Source: Deltaproteobacteria bacterium UBA6601 (GTDB lineage: Bacteria; Myxococcota_A; UBA796; UBA9615). Taken from it: DNA of 64,000 nt. The position numbers and the translations under genes were made by a program. The notes under the pieces were generated by a model. That model did not search any database, was not told where the DNA came from, and saw only the letters and a program-made list of their open reading frames with translations. The DNA is taken from contig DJIF01000092.1 in assembly GCA_002433485.1 (NCBI GenBank), positions 15,078 to 79,077 of the forward strand. The letters are read 5' to 3'. Below are positions 26,603-36,027 of this stretch, piece after piece (position 1 is the first letter of the stretch; the number at the start of each line of letters is the position of its first letter).

Positions 26603-29600
26603 ATGGCCTCTGCCGAGCAATCATCAACGGATCGCCTGATCGCGCGCCTTGAGCGCGGCGGTACAGAGGCGGCCCGTCCCCTACTCAGTCGCCTTGAGAC
26701 CCGGCGCCAAGCGGGAGTGATCTCGCATCCGTCTGGTCCCTCCCGAGGTCGAGCCAACCGCAGCAGCTATGGATCGCAATCAGCAGTCAGCAACGGCATG
26801 CTCGATCGACTCATGCGCCGCACTGGACTGAGCGCGCGCCCCAACGAGTTTGGACTGGCGCTGAGTTCGCTGAGCAGCGAGTTCGTGGCCGCGGTACCTC
26901 CCTGGCTGGCACGCAGCGAAGAAGTCCCAGCCGGAGAGTCGCCGGTGCGCCGCAAACGCAGTCCGGCCTCATCTCCGGCACCGGTCATTGCTGGCTGGGG
27001 TGCAGTGGTTGGAGTACCAGGTTCCAGCCCCATTGCACGCAGCCGTCCAGGAGCACTCAGCAGAGCGAGCGGGATCTCACCGCCGGCGCTTTCGGCACCG
27101 AGCTATTCAGAAGCCGGATCGGTCACCACTGCCCCGCCAGCAGGACCACTCCGACGCAGCGGGACATCGCCCGCCAGCCCCTGGTCGGCAGCTGGCTCAT
27201 CGCCCTCCAGCCCCTGGTCGGCAGCTGGCCCATCGCCAGCCCAACGACGCGCGACCCGCGGGCAGCCCCTCTCACACACGGTCGCCTCCATTCAACGGTC
27301 CAGCGCTATCGGAACTGCGCTGGCCACTAGTACTGCGGCCAGCAGCCCACGCTCTGCTGTCCGCCAGTCACGCGAGCAAGGCAGCAGCCGCGAACCCGGG
27401 CGAGGGTTTCGGGTTGCCAGAGCCGCTGCTCGTCTCGCCAGCACCGGAATTGCCTGGGGACCAGATCTCGCGCTGCCCTCAGCGCCCTTGCCCAGCGCGA
27501 CGCCGATAAGTGCAGAGCAACGGTCTGAGCCAGCCCGGACCGCAGCACCTGCAACCATCGCCCTCAGCCGCTCTACCGACACTGATGCGGCGAGCCGGAG
27601 TGCAGCGACAGGGACCCCTGCCAAAGCGCCATCAGCGACCGCACCATCAGCGACCACCGAGACAGCGCGCAGAAGCGCCATGGCCGGGCCCCGGACTGCG
27701 CTCAGTTCAAGCCCTATGGCACGCGCTATCCAGCGCAGTGCAACCCGAACCGAAGCCAACCTGTCGGCTCGTAGCAGCGTCGGTGCAGCCCGACGAGCCA
27801 GCACCCTGGCCAGCACTTCCCTAGCACTCGCTGAGCCGGCTCCTTCAGCCGAGACCACGCCGACCAGCGCGATCAGCACACCCCTGACCCGCCAGAGCGT
27901 TGCTCCCGAAGTGGCCAGGACTGCGGGCATTCCGAGTGCGAACAGACCGGTGGCCGGTAGCACCAGCAGCACTGCAACTCAACGGAGCGCCCCCACCCCC
28001 CTCGCCCGAGCACTCGGCAAGAACTCCGGATTGCTGGCCTCGATTCAGTCCCGAGCAGCCAGTGTTGAAACTCCCCTGAGCAACACTCAAAGCGGCAGTC
28101 TGGGCCACTCAACCAGCCCCCTGGCGCGCAGCTTCGCTCGCTCCCAACCGGCCCTGCCGCTACCACAGCCATCCCCTCACGGCTTCATCAGCACTGCCGC
28201 GGCCTCAGCCCCTCAAGCCGAGGCACCCCTTCGCCGTAAGGGACCAGCCGGACAGCAGCAAGCAAGCCCATCGAGCACTGCTTACAGGGCTTCGACAGTC
28301 CCAGCCAAACGGCCTACTTCGATGCCTGCTGCGAGCCATCGCCAAGCTCAGATTGGCCCATCAAGTGCAGCACAAGCCCCCCCCTCCTCGCGTGCACTCG
28401 GCAGAGTTGGTAGCGCAACTGCTGCGACTCTGGCGACAAAAAAAACCCGCAGCCTGACGACGCCGCTCTCCGGCAGTCCAGTGGCCCGCAGTCTGGCCAG
28501 AACAGGCAGCGAGTCCGGGGCCGGCCAGGCCGGCCTGCAACGGACCCGATCACTTACAGCCAGTGCCCAACTCGGCACCCTTCCTGCACTGAGTCGCGCT
28601 GCCGAATCCCCGGTCGGCCAAGCCGCACTGGCCCTACCCATGCCCTTGAGCAGCGCAGCGGCAGCTCAATCGCCAGCAGCCAGGACACAGGCTGCGCCGA
28701 CCGCGCGGTCCCAAGCAAGCAGCGGCAGCCGTGCGGCGCGCTCAATGGAGCAGACTACAGGCCCAACCCGCCCCACCGCCAAGGTCAGCAAATCATCGCT
28801 GGCAAGCGCCCGGTCTCCCCTCGCCAGGGCCTTTGAGCGCGCCGGCGAGAGCGCTTCTGGCGCGGGATTTCTGACCAACAAGCCCACACCTCAGCCGCAA
28901 GGAGTTGCCACACCAGGGACCATTGCCCGCTGGTCAGTTGGCTTTGACGCCAGCCTGCCCAGCATGCAACTCAAGTCGACCAGCGAGGTTGAACCTCAAA
29001 TCAGTGGGCCCGGTCGCGGCTTCACCCTGGCTCGCGACGCGCACCGAGCTGCACCGAGATCCGTCGCAACTACGCAGCACTCGAGCCTCCCACACAGCCT
29101 GACCCTCAGCACCCCAGCGCCCGCGGCCCGCACTCCTGGACCGGGGGCTGAGTCAAGCGCACCTGGGAGAGTAACTCTGCAGGCTCCTGCCCCAGCTCAA
29201 GCAGGCTCTGTGCGCCGCTCGGCATCGATCCGAGCCAGCAGCAGCACAACAGCCCAGGCTCAAGGCGGCAGCTTCGCAGCAGCTTCTTCAAGTGATTACT
29301 CAGCGGTCAGGACCGCGCTGTCCAGGCAACCAACAGGAACACCTGCAGCACGCGCGCTGCAGCGCAGCAGCAACCGCTGGACCGTGGCAAGCGCGGAACC
29401 CAGCACCGCTCAGATGAGCCCTGCCGGACTCGCACGCAAGCAGTTCCAATCAGGCCCGACGCTGGTCGCCCCAAAACTACAGAGCGCAGCTACCGAAATC
29501 GATCGTCACCCGGACTTGGACAGCGCGGCTGCGGTCAGCCACAGTCCCGGCCGCACGCTGCGGGAGCTACCGCTGCTCGCGCGCAGCCTGCAGGCAGCCA

Positions 29601-30223
29601 GTGCCGCTACAACAGCCTCAGCACCTTCAACGCCGACCCGACGCGGCATGGCACTACGGCGCCAACAACACGGGCCACGAACCAGCCGAACCGGGCTCGT
29701 TGCCCTGCCGCGGGCTCACCGCAGCGCCCCAACCGACGAGTTACTGCAACGAGTCGCCGAGTTGCCTGGGAGAGAGTCCGTCGCGGCAGGTGAGCAGGAA
29801 GGATTCATCACCACCGAGGCCATGCTGCCCAAAGCCCGCCGCACAGCAAACGCCGCAAAGGAGCGGCACATGAGGGCTGCCGTAGCAAGAGCCAGCACCG
29901 AGCCATCAAACACAGGCCGTTCAGCAGTGACGCCAGGTCCGGAGCGAACCCTGGTCGACAGCACCCAGCTGGAGAACCTGGTTCGCAAGGAGCTCACCAC
30001 CCTGAGCGCCCCTCGTCCTGCGGTGGATGAAAGCGAGATCATCGCGCTGGCGCGTCAGGCTCTCGCCTCAGAGGCAAGCACAGGCGTCGCACGCAAGGGC
30101 ACAGCAAAAGCAGCCGGGTCCGGCGGCAAAGATCAGAAGGACCTCGATGACCTGCTCCACCGCCTCATCCGGCGGATGCTGGTCGAAGAACAGATCGGCG
30201 GCGAGCGAAGCTTGAAGACTTAG
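26603..30223 (+). CDS. 1206-residue Ser/Ala/Arg low-complexity protein with repeated SPLAR-type motifs
   Basis: Most of the protein is disordered-looking Ala, Ser, Pro, Thr, Arg and Gln. A short motif of the form S/T-P-x-A-R-A/S-L/F/I recurs (SPMARAI, TPLARAL, SPLARSF, SPVARSL, SPLARAF, TPAARAL), often followed by QRS or QRT. The ends are more ordered: the N-terminal DRLIARLERGG and a helical C-terminal domain (NLVRKELTTL, then DLDDLLHRLIRRMLVEE). No signal peptide, membrane helix or HExxH is present. Possible roles are tape measure (size fits), cargo or a modification substrate. It converges with the JAMM protease gene 43 bp away. Confidence 0.7.
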   Translation: MASAEQSSTDRLIARLERGGTEAARPLLSRLETRRQAGVISHPSGPSRGRANRSSYGSQSAVSNGMLDRLMRRTGLSARPNEFGLALSSLSSEFVAAVPPWLARSEEVPAGESPVRRKRSPASSPAPVIAGWGAVVGVPGSSPIARSRPGALSRASGISPPALSAPSYSEAGSVTTAPPAGPLRRSGTSPASPWSAAGSSPSSPWSAAGPSPAQRRATRGQPLSHTVASIQRSSAIGTALATSTAASSPRSAVRQSREQGSSREPGRGFRVARAAARLASTGIAWGPDLALPSAPLPSATPISAEQRSEPARTAAPATIALSRSTDTDAASRSAATGTPAKAPSATAPSATTETARRSAMAGPRTALSSSPMARAIQRSATRTEANLSARSSVGAARRASTLASTSLALAEPAPSAETTPTSAISTPLTRQSVAPEVARTAGIPSANRPVAGSTSSTATQRSAPTPLARALGKNSGLLASIQSRAASVETPLSNTQSGSLGHSTSPLARSFARSQPALPLPQPSPHGFISTAAASAPQAEAPLRRKGPAGQQQASPSSTAYRASTVPAKRPTSMPAASHRQAQIGPSSAAQAPPSSRALGRVGSATAATLATKKTRSLTTPLSGSPVARSLARTGSESGAGQAGLQRTRSLTASAQLGTLPALSRAAESPVGQAALALPMPLSSAAAAQSPAARTQAAPTARSQASSGSRAARSMEQTTGPTRPTAKVSKSSLASARSPLARAFERAGESASGAGFLTNKPTPQPQGVATPGTIARWSVGFDASLPSMQLKSTSEVEPQISGPGRGFTLARDAHRAAPRSVATTQHSSLPHSLTLSTPAPAARTPGPGAESSAPGRVTLQAPAPAQAGSVRRSASIRASSSTTAQAQGGSFAAASSSDYSAVRTALSRQPTGTPAARALQRSSNRWTVASAEPSTAQMSPAGLARKQFQSGPTLVAPKLQSAATEIDRHPDLDSAAAVSHSPGRTLRELPLLARSLQAASAATTASAPSTPTRRGMALRRQQHGPRTSRTGLVALPRAHRSAPTDELLQRVAELPGRESVAAGEQEGFITTEAMLPKARRTANAAKERHMRAAVARASTEPSNTGRSAVTPGPERTLVDSTQLENLVRKELTTLSAPRPAVDESEIIALARQALASEASTGVARKGTAKAAGSGGKDQKDLDDLLHRLIRRMLVEEQIGGERSLKT

Positions 30224-30265
30224 GATGAAAAACAGCGCTCGTAAGCAATGTAGCCCCCAGCGCCA

Positions 30266-33190
30266 TCACTTACAGCGGCCGTCCACCAGAGCATAGAGGG
30301 CGTCGAAACTGGGGGGCTTCATCTGCCAGCCGTCAACACCTAGATGCACAGTTATGGCTATGCAACTGGCAGGCTTTGATGCCCATGTGGGCGGAATGGG
30401 ATAAGGCTGCTCCCTGCCCCTTGCCGCAGCGGCTTCCGGCGCGCTACCCAGATAGACAAAGCGCAACTCCGTGCCGCCTGGTTCAAAGGCTGCCTCGGTC
30501 CACCGACCAGAGTTGCCGCCATCGGCGCATTCAGGCTTTCCGCCCTTATCAGGCGAGAAGGTAGGCCGCATCTCACCCTGGCTGCTCAAGCGAGCTTGGC
30601 CATCCTGCGCTGAGCCATCCTCTCCGCGCAGCATGATGCAGACCCGATGACGAACACTACCGGTGGAGATCGAGCCCGAAAAATTCAACTCAAGAATGAG
30701 CGGAGCGGCCGGGTTCTGCCCCGGCGGGAGAACCCGAATCGAGAAACCTTCCATGGAGTCCCCGCTAGCCTTCAGGACCTCGACGACCGCGGCGTTCATG
30801 ACCAACTCTCGCAGCTTCAAGCCCAGATCGACCTTGCCGTCGACGAAGCTGAGCCCCGCCACCTGTACCCCATGCAAGCGAGTGCCAGAGGGGTCAAGGA
30901 AATCCAGCTGCCAGGCGCCACTTGCATACTGTCCCCCCGAAACAGTCAGGGGCTCCGCAAATGCCTTGCGGCCCAGGTGAAAACCGACCGCATGCTGCCC
31001 ACCGACCCGGTGCCAGACCCAGACATCACCCACTGCGTCCGCAGCCACGACCTCCGCACCGGACGGGCTAACAGCTGCAGCCTGCTCTCCCTCCGCGAGT
31101 TCCCCTGCGGGCCTGGCCTGGAGCAAACGCGCACCAGAGATCTCGATCTGAACACTGCGTCGTAAGTAGGTCAGTTCATCGCTGGTCAACAACTCAGCGC
31201 CGTGAGGTGCCATAACGAGACTGACAGAAAACGGCGTGCCGTCGCCCCAGAAGGCTTCCCAACCGCCATGACTGCGTGGCATGGAGAAGCTGAAGTTGCG
31301 CCCCTCACCCCTGGCCTCCAGCCGCACCCGCGGTCGTCCAGAGCCCTCCTCAGGCACCCACCAGGCCACCGGCGACTCAATGGTGTGATCGGTAAAGAAC
31401 TCAAGGGTAGTCAGTTGCAGGAATTCAATGCGCTCTTCCATCCCCTCCAGAAACACTGGGGCGCAGAGTTCTGCTGAGCTCCAACCCTCACCACAGCCGA
31501 CAATGGTGTACTCGTAGGGGTTGCCCTGAGGAACGAGATCTGCGTCGAGAAGCATGGCCGCCGGCTCCGCCGACTCTTCGGGCGGAGCAAAAGGGTCAGC
31601 CAGCTGAACAAACAAGAGAACCGCGACCAGAAACAGCAACACCGACATCAAGACCACAACCAGAGGCAGACCGCTGGTCTTGGTGGCACCAACCTGAGTC
31701 TCGCTCTCCACGTCATCCCAGTTGATGGGACCCGTAAGGGCAGCGCCATCAGGGACGCTGTAACTGGAGACCGCATCCAGCTGCTCGCCGGTATGGATGA
31801 TGTGCTCATCGCGCCGAGATTTTCGACCCGAAATCAGCACCTCCGGTGCCTTAAGGCAGGGCTCGATCTCAATCACAAAGGTGGGCTCTGAGATCGGCTC
31901 GTAGCGCTCGTTAGCGAGCATCTCCGAGGGAGCAATTGCCTGCAGCGAAGTAAGCGGAATGGGCTGAGATGACTTGTGCTGAGCGAAGACCTGAAACAGA
32001 AAGGTTTCTTCCTCGATCCCGGGGTATAGGACCAAGCCTACTTGAAAGGGCACCTTATCAAGGTCATAACCGAGCCGAGCCAGCAGCAGCGGCAGTCGAA
32101 TGTTGTGGGCGAGCGGGTCATAGACATCCCCAACCTTGAACTGCTGAGGCGCTACTACTCGAACCAGACCGACGATCTTCTCTTCGCCGCTGGCCGGAAA
32201 GGTGCGCGCCATATAGCCAAGGGCCACCAGCAGCTCGGCCTCTTCTTTCTGGGTACTCGCACGATGCGCACCGATAAAGCGCACCCGCGTCACCACTACG
32301 TGGTTCTGCGCGTCCTGAGTACCGAGGAAGACACCCATCTGGTCCTCACCGGTCTCTACCACGCGGGCAGCCATCTGCTCCAGAATCGGCAACACCGGCC
32401 CTTCATTGACGTCCTCGCCCAGCTGCAGCCACTCGGCTGCTTCCCGACGAACCACACCAATCTGCTGCACCTCGTGCTCGACCACCGGAATCGCGGCCTG
32501 AGACGCCGAAGCAGCGGCAACGGCCTCGCCTTCTTCCACTCCCTCAGCCTCTAGGACTTGAAATCGCCACGGGAGCCGCCCCGACACCTCCCTCCTGGGG
32601 ATCGCCCCAAACAGCCTGACGCCGGCAAGCAACGGAGTGCCGCCATCGCGATTCACAAAAAATCCAACCGAGGTGTCCTCAGTGCCCACTCGCGGGGCGA
32701 GCACCAGGGCAAACTGGTAGGGCCTATGAAAGTCCCGATGGGTAAGCAGATCGTATCGACTCAGGAACACCGCCATGTTGGGGTGGGTGTGATACCAACC
32801 AAGGAGCAGCAGTTCCTCACCGGCCTCCCGGCTCATCGCCTCCATCTGATCGATGAGATCGTCCCACACCGAGAATGTGAACTTAAAATGAACTGGCGAG
32901 CTGTCTTCATCCCGCGCAATGGCGATGTGGGTAACCTTGATGGTCTCGTGGTCGGCGCTGCAGGTCCCCAGCAGGATGCCGGCCACCTCCTTGTCGGTAG
33001 CAATCGAGCGCTGTCCCTCAGACTGGAGGGTCAGCGCGACCTGCCAGTCCATGTAGAGGACTGGCATCTCCTGAGATATCTCAGATTCAGGAATGGCGCC
33101 GACGTAGTAATGGGCACCGGGAGCGACGAAATTTCCGGTGCCCCAACCGGTATCAGTCTCCATAAAGATGGGCTCGTCGGAGCTACTCAT
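30266..33190 (-). CDS. Membrane-anchored JAMM/MPN+ (deubiquitinase-like) metalloprotease
   Basis: An N-terminal MPN domain carries a complete JAMM zinc site: Glu68 (KEVAGILLG), His134, His136, Ser144 and Asp147 in HTHPNMAVFLSRYD, spaced H-x-H-x7-S-x2-D. This family removes ubiquitin-like proteins or processes their C-termini. A second MPN-like region without HxH (about 260-430; MGVFLGTQDA) follows. One transmembrane helix (about 507-528) leads into about 440 residues with Cys residues that should lie outside the cytoplasm. The ATG at 33190 is chosen for its RBS (aaggg) over an upstream start. It is the predicted peptidase partner of the E1/E2/Ubl genes at 42-45 kb. Total 974 residues, very long for a bacterial JAMM protein. 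Confidence 0.88.
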   Translation of the reverse strand: MSSSDEPIFMETDTGWGTGNFVAPGAHYYVGAIPESEISQEMPVLYMDWQVALTLQSEGQRSIATDKEVAGILLGTCSADHETIKVTHIAIARDEDSSPVHFKFTFSVWDDLIDQMEAMSREAGEELLLLGWYHTHPNMAVFLSRYDLLTHRDFHRPYQFALVLAPRVGTEDTSVGFFVNRDGGTPLLAGVRLFGAIPRREVSGRLPWRFQVLEAEGVEEGEAVAAASASQAAIPVVEHEVQQIGVVRREAAEWLQLGEDVNEGPVLPILEQMAARVVETGEDQMGVFLGTQDAQNHVVVTRVRFIGAHRASTQKEEAELLVALGYMARTFPASGEEKIVGLVRVVAPQQFKVGDVYDPLAHNIRLPLLLARLGYDLDKVPFQVGLVLYPGIEEETFLFQVFAQHKSSQPIPLTSLQAIAPSEMLANERYEPISEPTFVIEIEPCLKAPEVLISGRKSRRDEHIIHTGEQLDAVSSYSVPDGAALTGPINWDDVESETQVGATKTSGLPLVVVLMSVLLFLVAVLLFVQLADPFAPPEESAEPAAMLLDADLVPQGNPYEYTIVGCGEGWSSAELCAPVFLEGMEERIEFLQLTTLEFFTDHTIESPVAWWVPEEGSGRPRVRLEARGEGRNFSFSMPRSHGGWEAFWGDGTPFSVSLVMAPHGAELLTSDELTYLRRSVQIEISGARLLQARPAGELAEGEQAAAVSPSGAEVVAADAVGDVWVWHRVGGQHAVGFHLGRKAFAEPLTVSGGQYASGAWQLDFLDPSGTRLHGVQVAGLSFVDGKVDLGLKLRELVMNAAVVEVLKASGDSMEGFSIRVLPPGQNPAAPLILELNFSGSISTGSVRHRVCIMLRGEDGSAQDGQARLSSQGEMRPTFSPDKGGKPECADGGNSGRWTEAAFEPGGTELRFVYLGSAPEAAAARGREQPYPIPPTWASKPASCIAITVHLGVDGWQMKPPSFDALYALVDGRCK

Positions 33191-33356
33191 CAAAAGACCC
33201 TTAGGCGCGCTCGACTCTCTTCTTGGGGCTCCTGGTCGGCAGCGCGCTGCAATTGACAAGGTGCCTGGGATCTCTGAGACTTCTCCTTGATATCATGCTG
33301 TCTCGCGTCCCGACAAGACGCCATAGTCAGCTAGCCCGACTCCAGTTGAGATTTTC

Positions 33357-35072
33357 ATGGATCGCATTCGCCTCACTTTGGTCAAGGACGGCGACGATGT
33401 GCGGCCCTACGACTTTGACACGCAACGCATTCAGATCGGCGCCGATGCGGATCGCGGCGACAATCTTCTGATCGAGTTGCCGCCGCGCCTGCGCCACGTT
33501 CGGGCCCGGATTCTGCGCAGCTCCGATTACGTTGAGTTGGAAGTTCTGACCGGGCCGGTTTGGTTGCAGGGCAGCCGCATGGAAGGTGGCGATGTCGCCG
33601 AACTCAATGCTGGCGACCAGCTCATCTTCGGCACCCGTAAACCCCGCGGCGTTCGGATGCGCTTCGAGTACGCCACAGAAGAAGAAATCGTCATGGACGA
33701 CGTCGCCGACTGGAGCCTCTCGGCCTCGGCGCCGAAGCGCACCAAGTCTGCCGAAGACGACATGCTCTTCGAAGAGGAGATTGACGAATATGAGGGGCTG
33801 AATCCCTACCAGAAGGTCCTCAAGTGGTACCGCAAGCAATACGCAAAGTTCGCCATCTGGCGCACCAAAGCTGCACGCATCAAGTACTGGATCACAGTCG
33901 GCAAGATGATTGTGTCGAAGGCCGGCAAGCTCGCTGCTATGGGAGCTGGGATTCTTGCCATCGGTGGCGGCTACTGGATGCAGATTCAGGCCAAATTTGA
34001 GGCCCAGGAGGCCCAGGATCTCGCCGAAGAACAGATGCAGGCCTCGATGGAAGGCGAGAAGAACGCCATCAATGCCAGCCGGGAGCTGGAAGAGATGCTG
34101 CGACAGTGCGGCTGCGACAGTGCGCAGGGCTCAGATAAAGGCGCGATGTCGGTGGCCAATGCGGTGCTTACCCGCTTTGGCGAGCTCGACGAGACGGTCC
34201 AGCCAGAACGCAAGTACATGATGCCCGACAAAAAGCAGCGCTCACTGGCCAGCATCATCTCAGTGATGATGACTCGAGCCAGAAACAGCCGCAGCTCGCT
34301 CAACAACACCCTTGATCGGGTTTGCAGCCCGACCCGTGACAAGGAGCGCATGGATCTGGTTCAAGCCCAGGCTGCTCAATATGGAATTCACGAGGCCTAC
34401 GCCTTCATTCCCTTTGTCGAGTCCCTGTGGTGCGAATTGGCAGTGAGCTTTACCGGGCCGCGCGGGATGATGCAGTTCACCCGCGCAACCGCCGAAGAAG
34501 CCTTCCGCAAGGTTGACGTGACCCAGTCCAAAATCCCCAACTACGACTGGACCGCTCACAACAGCTGGCTGCAGACCGCATCCAAGCCCTACAACGGCTA
34601 CTACGGAATGCTGGCGAAGTGTCCCGAGAAGGTGAAGTTGGACTACAAACGGAAATTCTACTCCAGCACCCCGCCCAATCCCGAATACGGCAGGCGTCTC
34701 GACCCGGCAGACCCACGGACCGACTGGGAGTGGTCGACCAAAGCCGCGTTCTCCTGGCTGGAGACACTGGACCGGTTCTACCGGGACAAGGGCTTCACCG
34801 ACCTCAACGCCATCATGCTGGCGATGACCGCTTACAACCAGGGGCGTGGTGAGGTGCAGACCTGGATTAAGCGGGCCATGAACCTCTACAGCGTCAAGAA
34901 TGAGGCGGCGCTGACCTATGCCCAGGTGCACGCTGGAGGGCTGGCCAAAGAGATTGAGACCAAAACCAAAGAGAAGCGCCGCCAGATCAAAGAGGGTCGC
35001 GACTACGCGCCCAAAGTAATGGGCTACTACCTGTACGCAGCGGAGAAACTCGACGCCCGCGGGTGTCGCTAA
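33357..35072 (+). CDS. FHA-like domain / TM / lytic transglycosylase (SLT) protein
   Basis: Residues 1-105 form an FHA-like beta domain (IQIGADADRGDNLLIELP, then HVRARI). An acidic linker and a helical part precede a membrane helix (about 191-208). The C-terminal domain is a soluble-lytic-transglycosylase fold: catalytic Glu355 in PFVESLWCELAVSF, TGPRGMMQFTRATA, and LAMTAYNQGRGEV near the end. It would cleave peptidoglycan from the periplasmic face while its N-terminus reads a cytoplasmic phospho-signal. In this locus it could open the wall for the injection machine, whose spikes carry no lysozyme domain. Confidence 0.85.
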   Translation: MDRIRLTLVKDGDDVRPYDFDTQRIQIGADADRGDNLLIELPPRLRHVRARILRSSDYVELEVLTGPVWLQGSRMEGGDVAELNAGDQLIFGTRKPRGVRMRFEYATEEEIVMDDVADWSLSASAPKRTKSAEDDMLFEEEIDEYEGLNPYQKVLKWYRKQYAKFAIWRTKAARIKYWITVGKMIVSKAGKLAAMGAGILAIGGGYWMQIQAKFEAQEAQDLAEEQMQASMEGEKNAINASRELEEMLRQCGCDSAQGSDKGAMSVANAVLTRFGELDETVQPERKYMMPDKKQRSLASIISVMMTRARNSRSSLNNTLDRVCSPTRDKERMDLVQAQAAQYGIHEAYAFIPFVESLWCELAVSFTGPRGMMQFTRATAEEAFRKVDVTQSKIPNYDWTAHNSWLQTASKPYNGYYGMLAKCPEKVKLDYKRKFYSSTPPNPEYGRRLDPADPRTDWEWSTKAAFSWLETLDRFYRDKGFTDLNAIMLAMTAYNQGRGEVQTWIKRAMNLYSVKNEAALTYAQVHAGGLAKEIETKTKEKRRQIKEGRDYAPKVMGYYLYAAEKLDARGCR

Positions 35073-35093
35073 GCCAGGCGCCGAAGGACCAGC

Positions 35094-35861
35094 TCAGCCC
35101 TGGTGGACAAAGGCTAGGAAGTCGTCCGACCCACCTTCCGGGAAGAGCAACATTACGCCCATTCCCAGCTCTGCCGGTTCACCCTCGGCGCAACTCCAAC
35201 GAACCTCTGCCTCAAGGGGAAACTCAACTCCAGTAACCGGGTGAATCACCGCAAAGTCGATGCGGGTACCCGGCGGAGAAGGCCGGGAGGTAGCGATAAA
35301 CATGCCGCCTCGCGAGACATTGAGCGTGTATAAGGCCAGTAACTGGTCCCGGTCCCGCACCCGCAGCGGCAGACGGACACCGCGCCTAGGCTCCTTTTGA
35401 TCGCGCCGGCTCAGCTGAATGGGTGCATCGCGGCGGTGCTCAGGCGCTTCGGGATCGCTCGGCAACTCTTGCGAGCTGACCCGAACCTTATCCAGATAAC
35501 TGCCCCACTGGTCTCTGAGCGCCTCATCCATCAGAAAGAACCGCATGCCAATGCCAGGCACTCCGCCGACAAAGGCGGCCTCTTCCGACAGGACCACGCG
35601 CTCTACCGTCGCCATTACCCGCAGGGCCCCCCCGGGAACCGAGGCTACGACCTGTACGAGTTCGCCCAGGGGCAGCTTGTCCATGCACTCGGCAAAGACT
35701 CCCTCGGCGCTGACATTAACGACGACCCTGGGACGCTCCACCTCCTCATGACGAAGCAGCACATCGAGCTCCACCTCATAGCGAACACAGTCCTCGGTGC
35801 CGTCATCAGGTGCAACCTGGATATTGCCGGTGCTGAGAAATTCGGATTCATCATCGACCAT
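35094..35861 (-). CDS. Double PilZ-domain protein
   Basis: Two PilZ-like domains lie in tandem. The C-terminal one (about 150-255) has both c-di-GMP motifs, RRGVR and NVSRGG, followed by PPGTRIDF and LGMGVMLLF. The N-terminal one (about 18-130) keeps NVSAEG but its RxxxR is replaced (RYEVE), so it may not bind nucleotide. There is no membrane segment. It could make one of the neighbouring envelope processes respond to c-di-GMP; which one is not evident. Confidence 0.85.
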   Translation of the reverse strand: MVDDESEFLSTGNIQVAPDDGTEDCVRYEVELDVLLRHEEVERPRVVVNVSAEGVFAECMDKLPLGELVQVVASVPGGALRVMATVERVVLSEEAAFVGGVPGIGMRFFLMDEALRDQWGSYLDKVRVSSQELPSDPEAPEHRRDAPIQLSRRDQKEPRRGVRLPLRVRDRDQLLALYTLNVSRGGMFIATSRPSPPGTRIDFAVIHPVTGVEFPLEAEVRWSCAEGEPAELGMGVMLLFPEGGSDDFLAFVHQG

Positions 35862-36027
35862 TGCACATCACCCGCAGCCTAGTGGCCCAAATCGGCAACC
35901 AGGGCTGCGCATTTTTGCATGCCGGGACCGACTCTGCCTGCACCCCCCTTGATTCTCCTGCTGATGACCGGTAGACACGGTGCTGCCCAGCAGCCAGGGC
36001 CCCGCAGCTGAGAACAACGAGTACGAG

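Noticed and set aside
26603..30223. DUF4157-type injection-system toxin
   Set aside because: No HExxH metalloprotease motif or compact N-terminal domain was found despite the QRS-type motifs.
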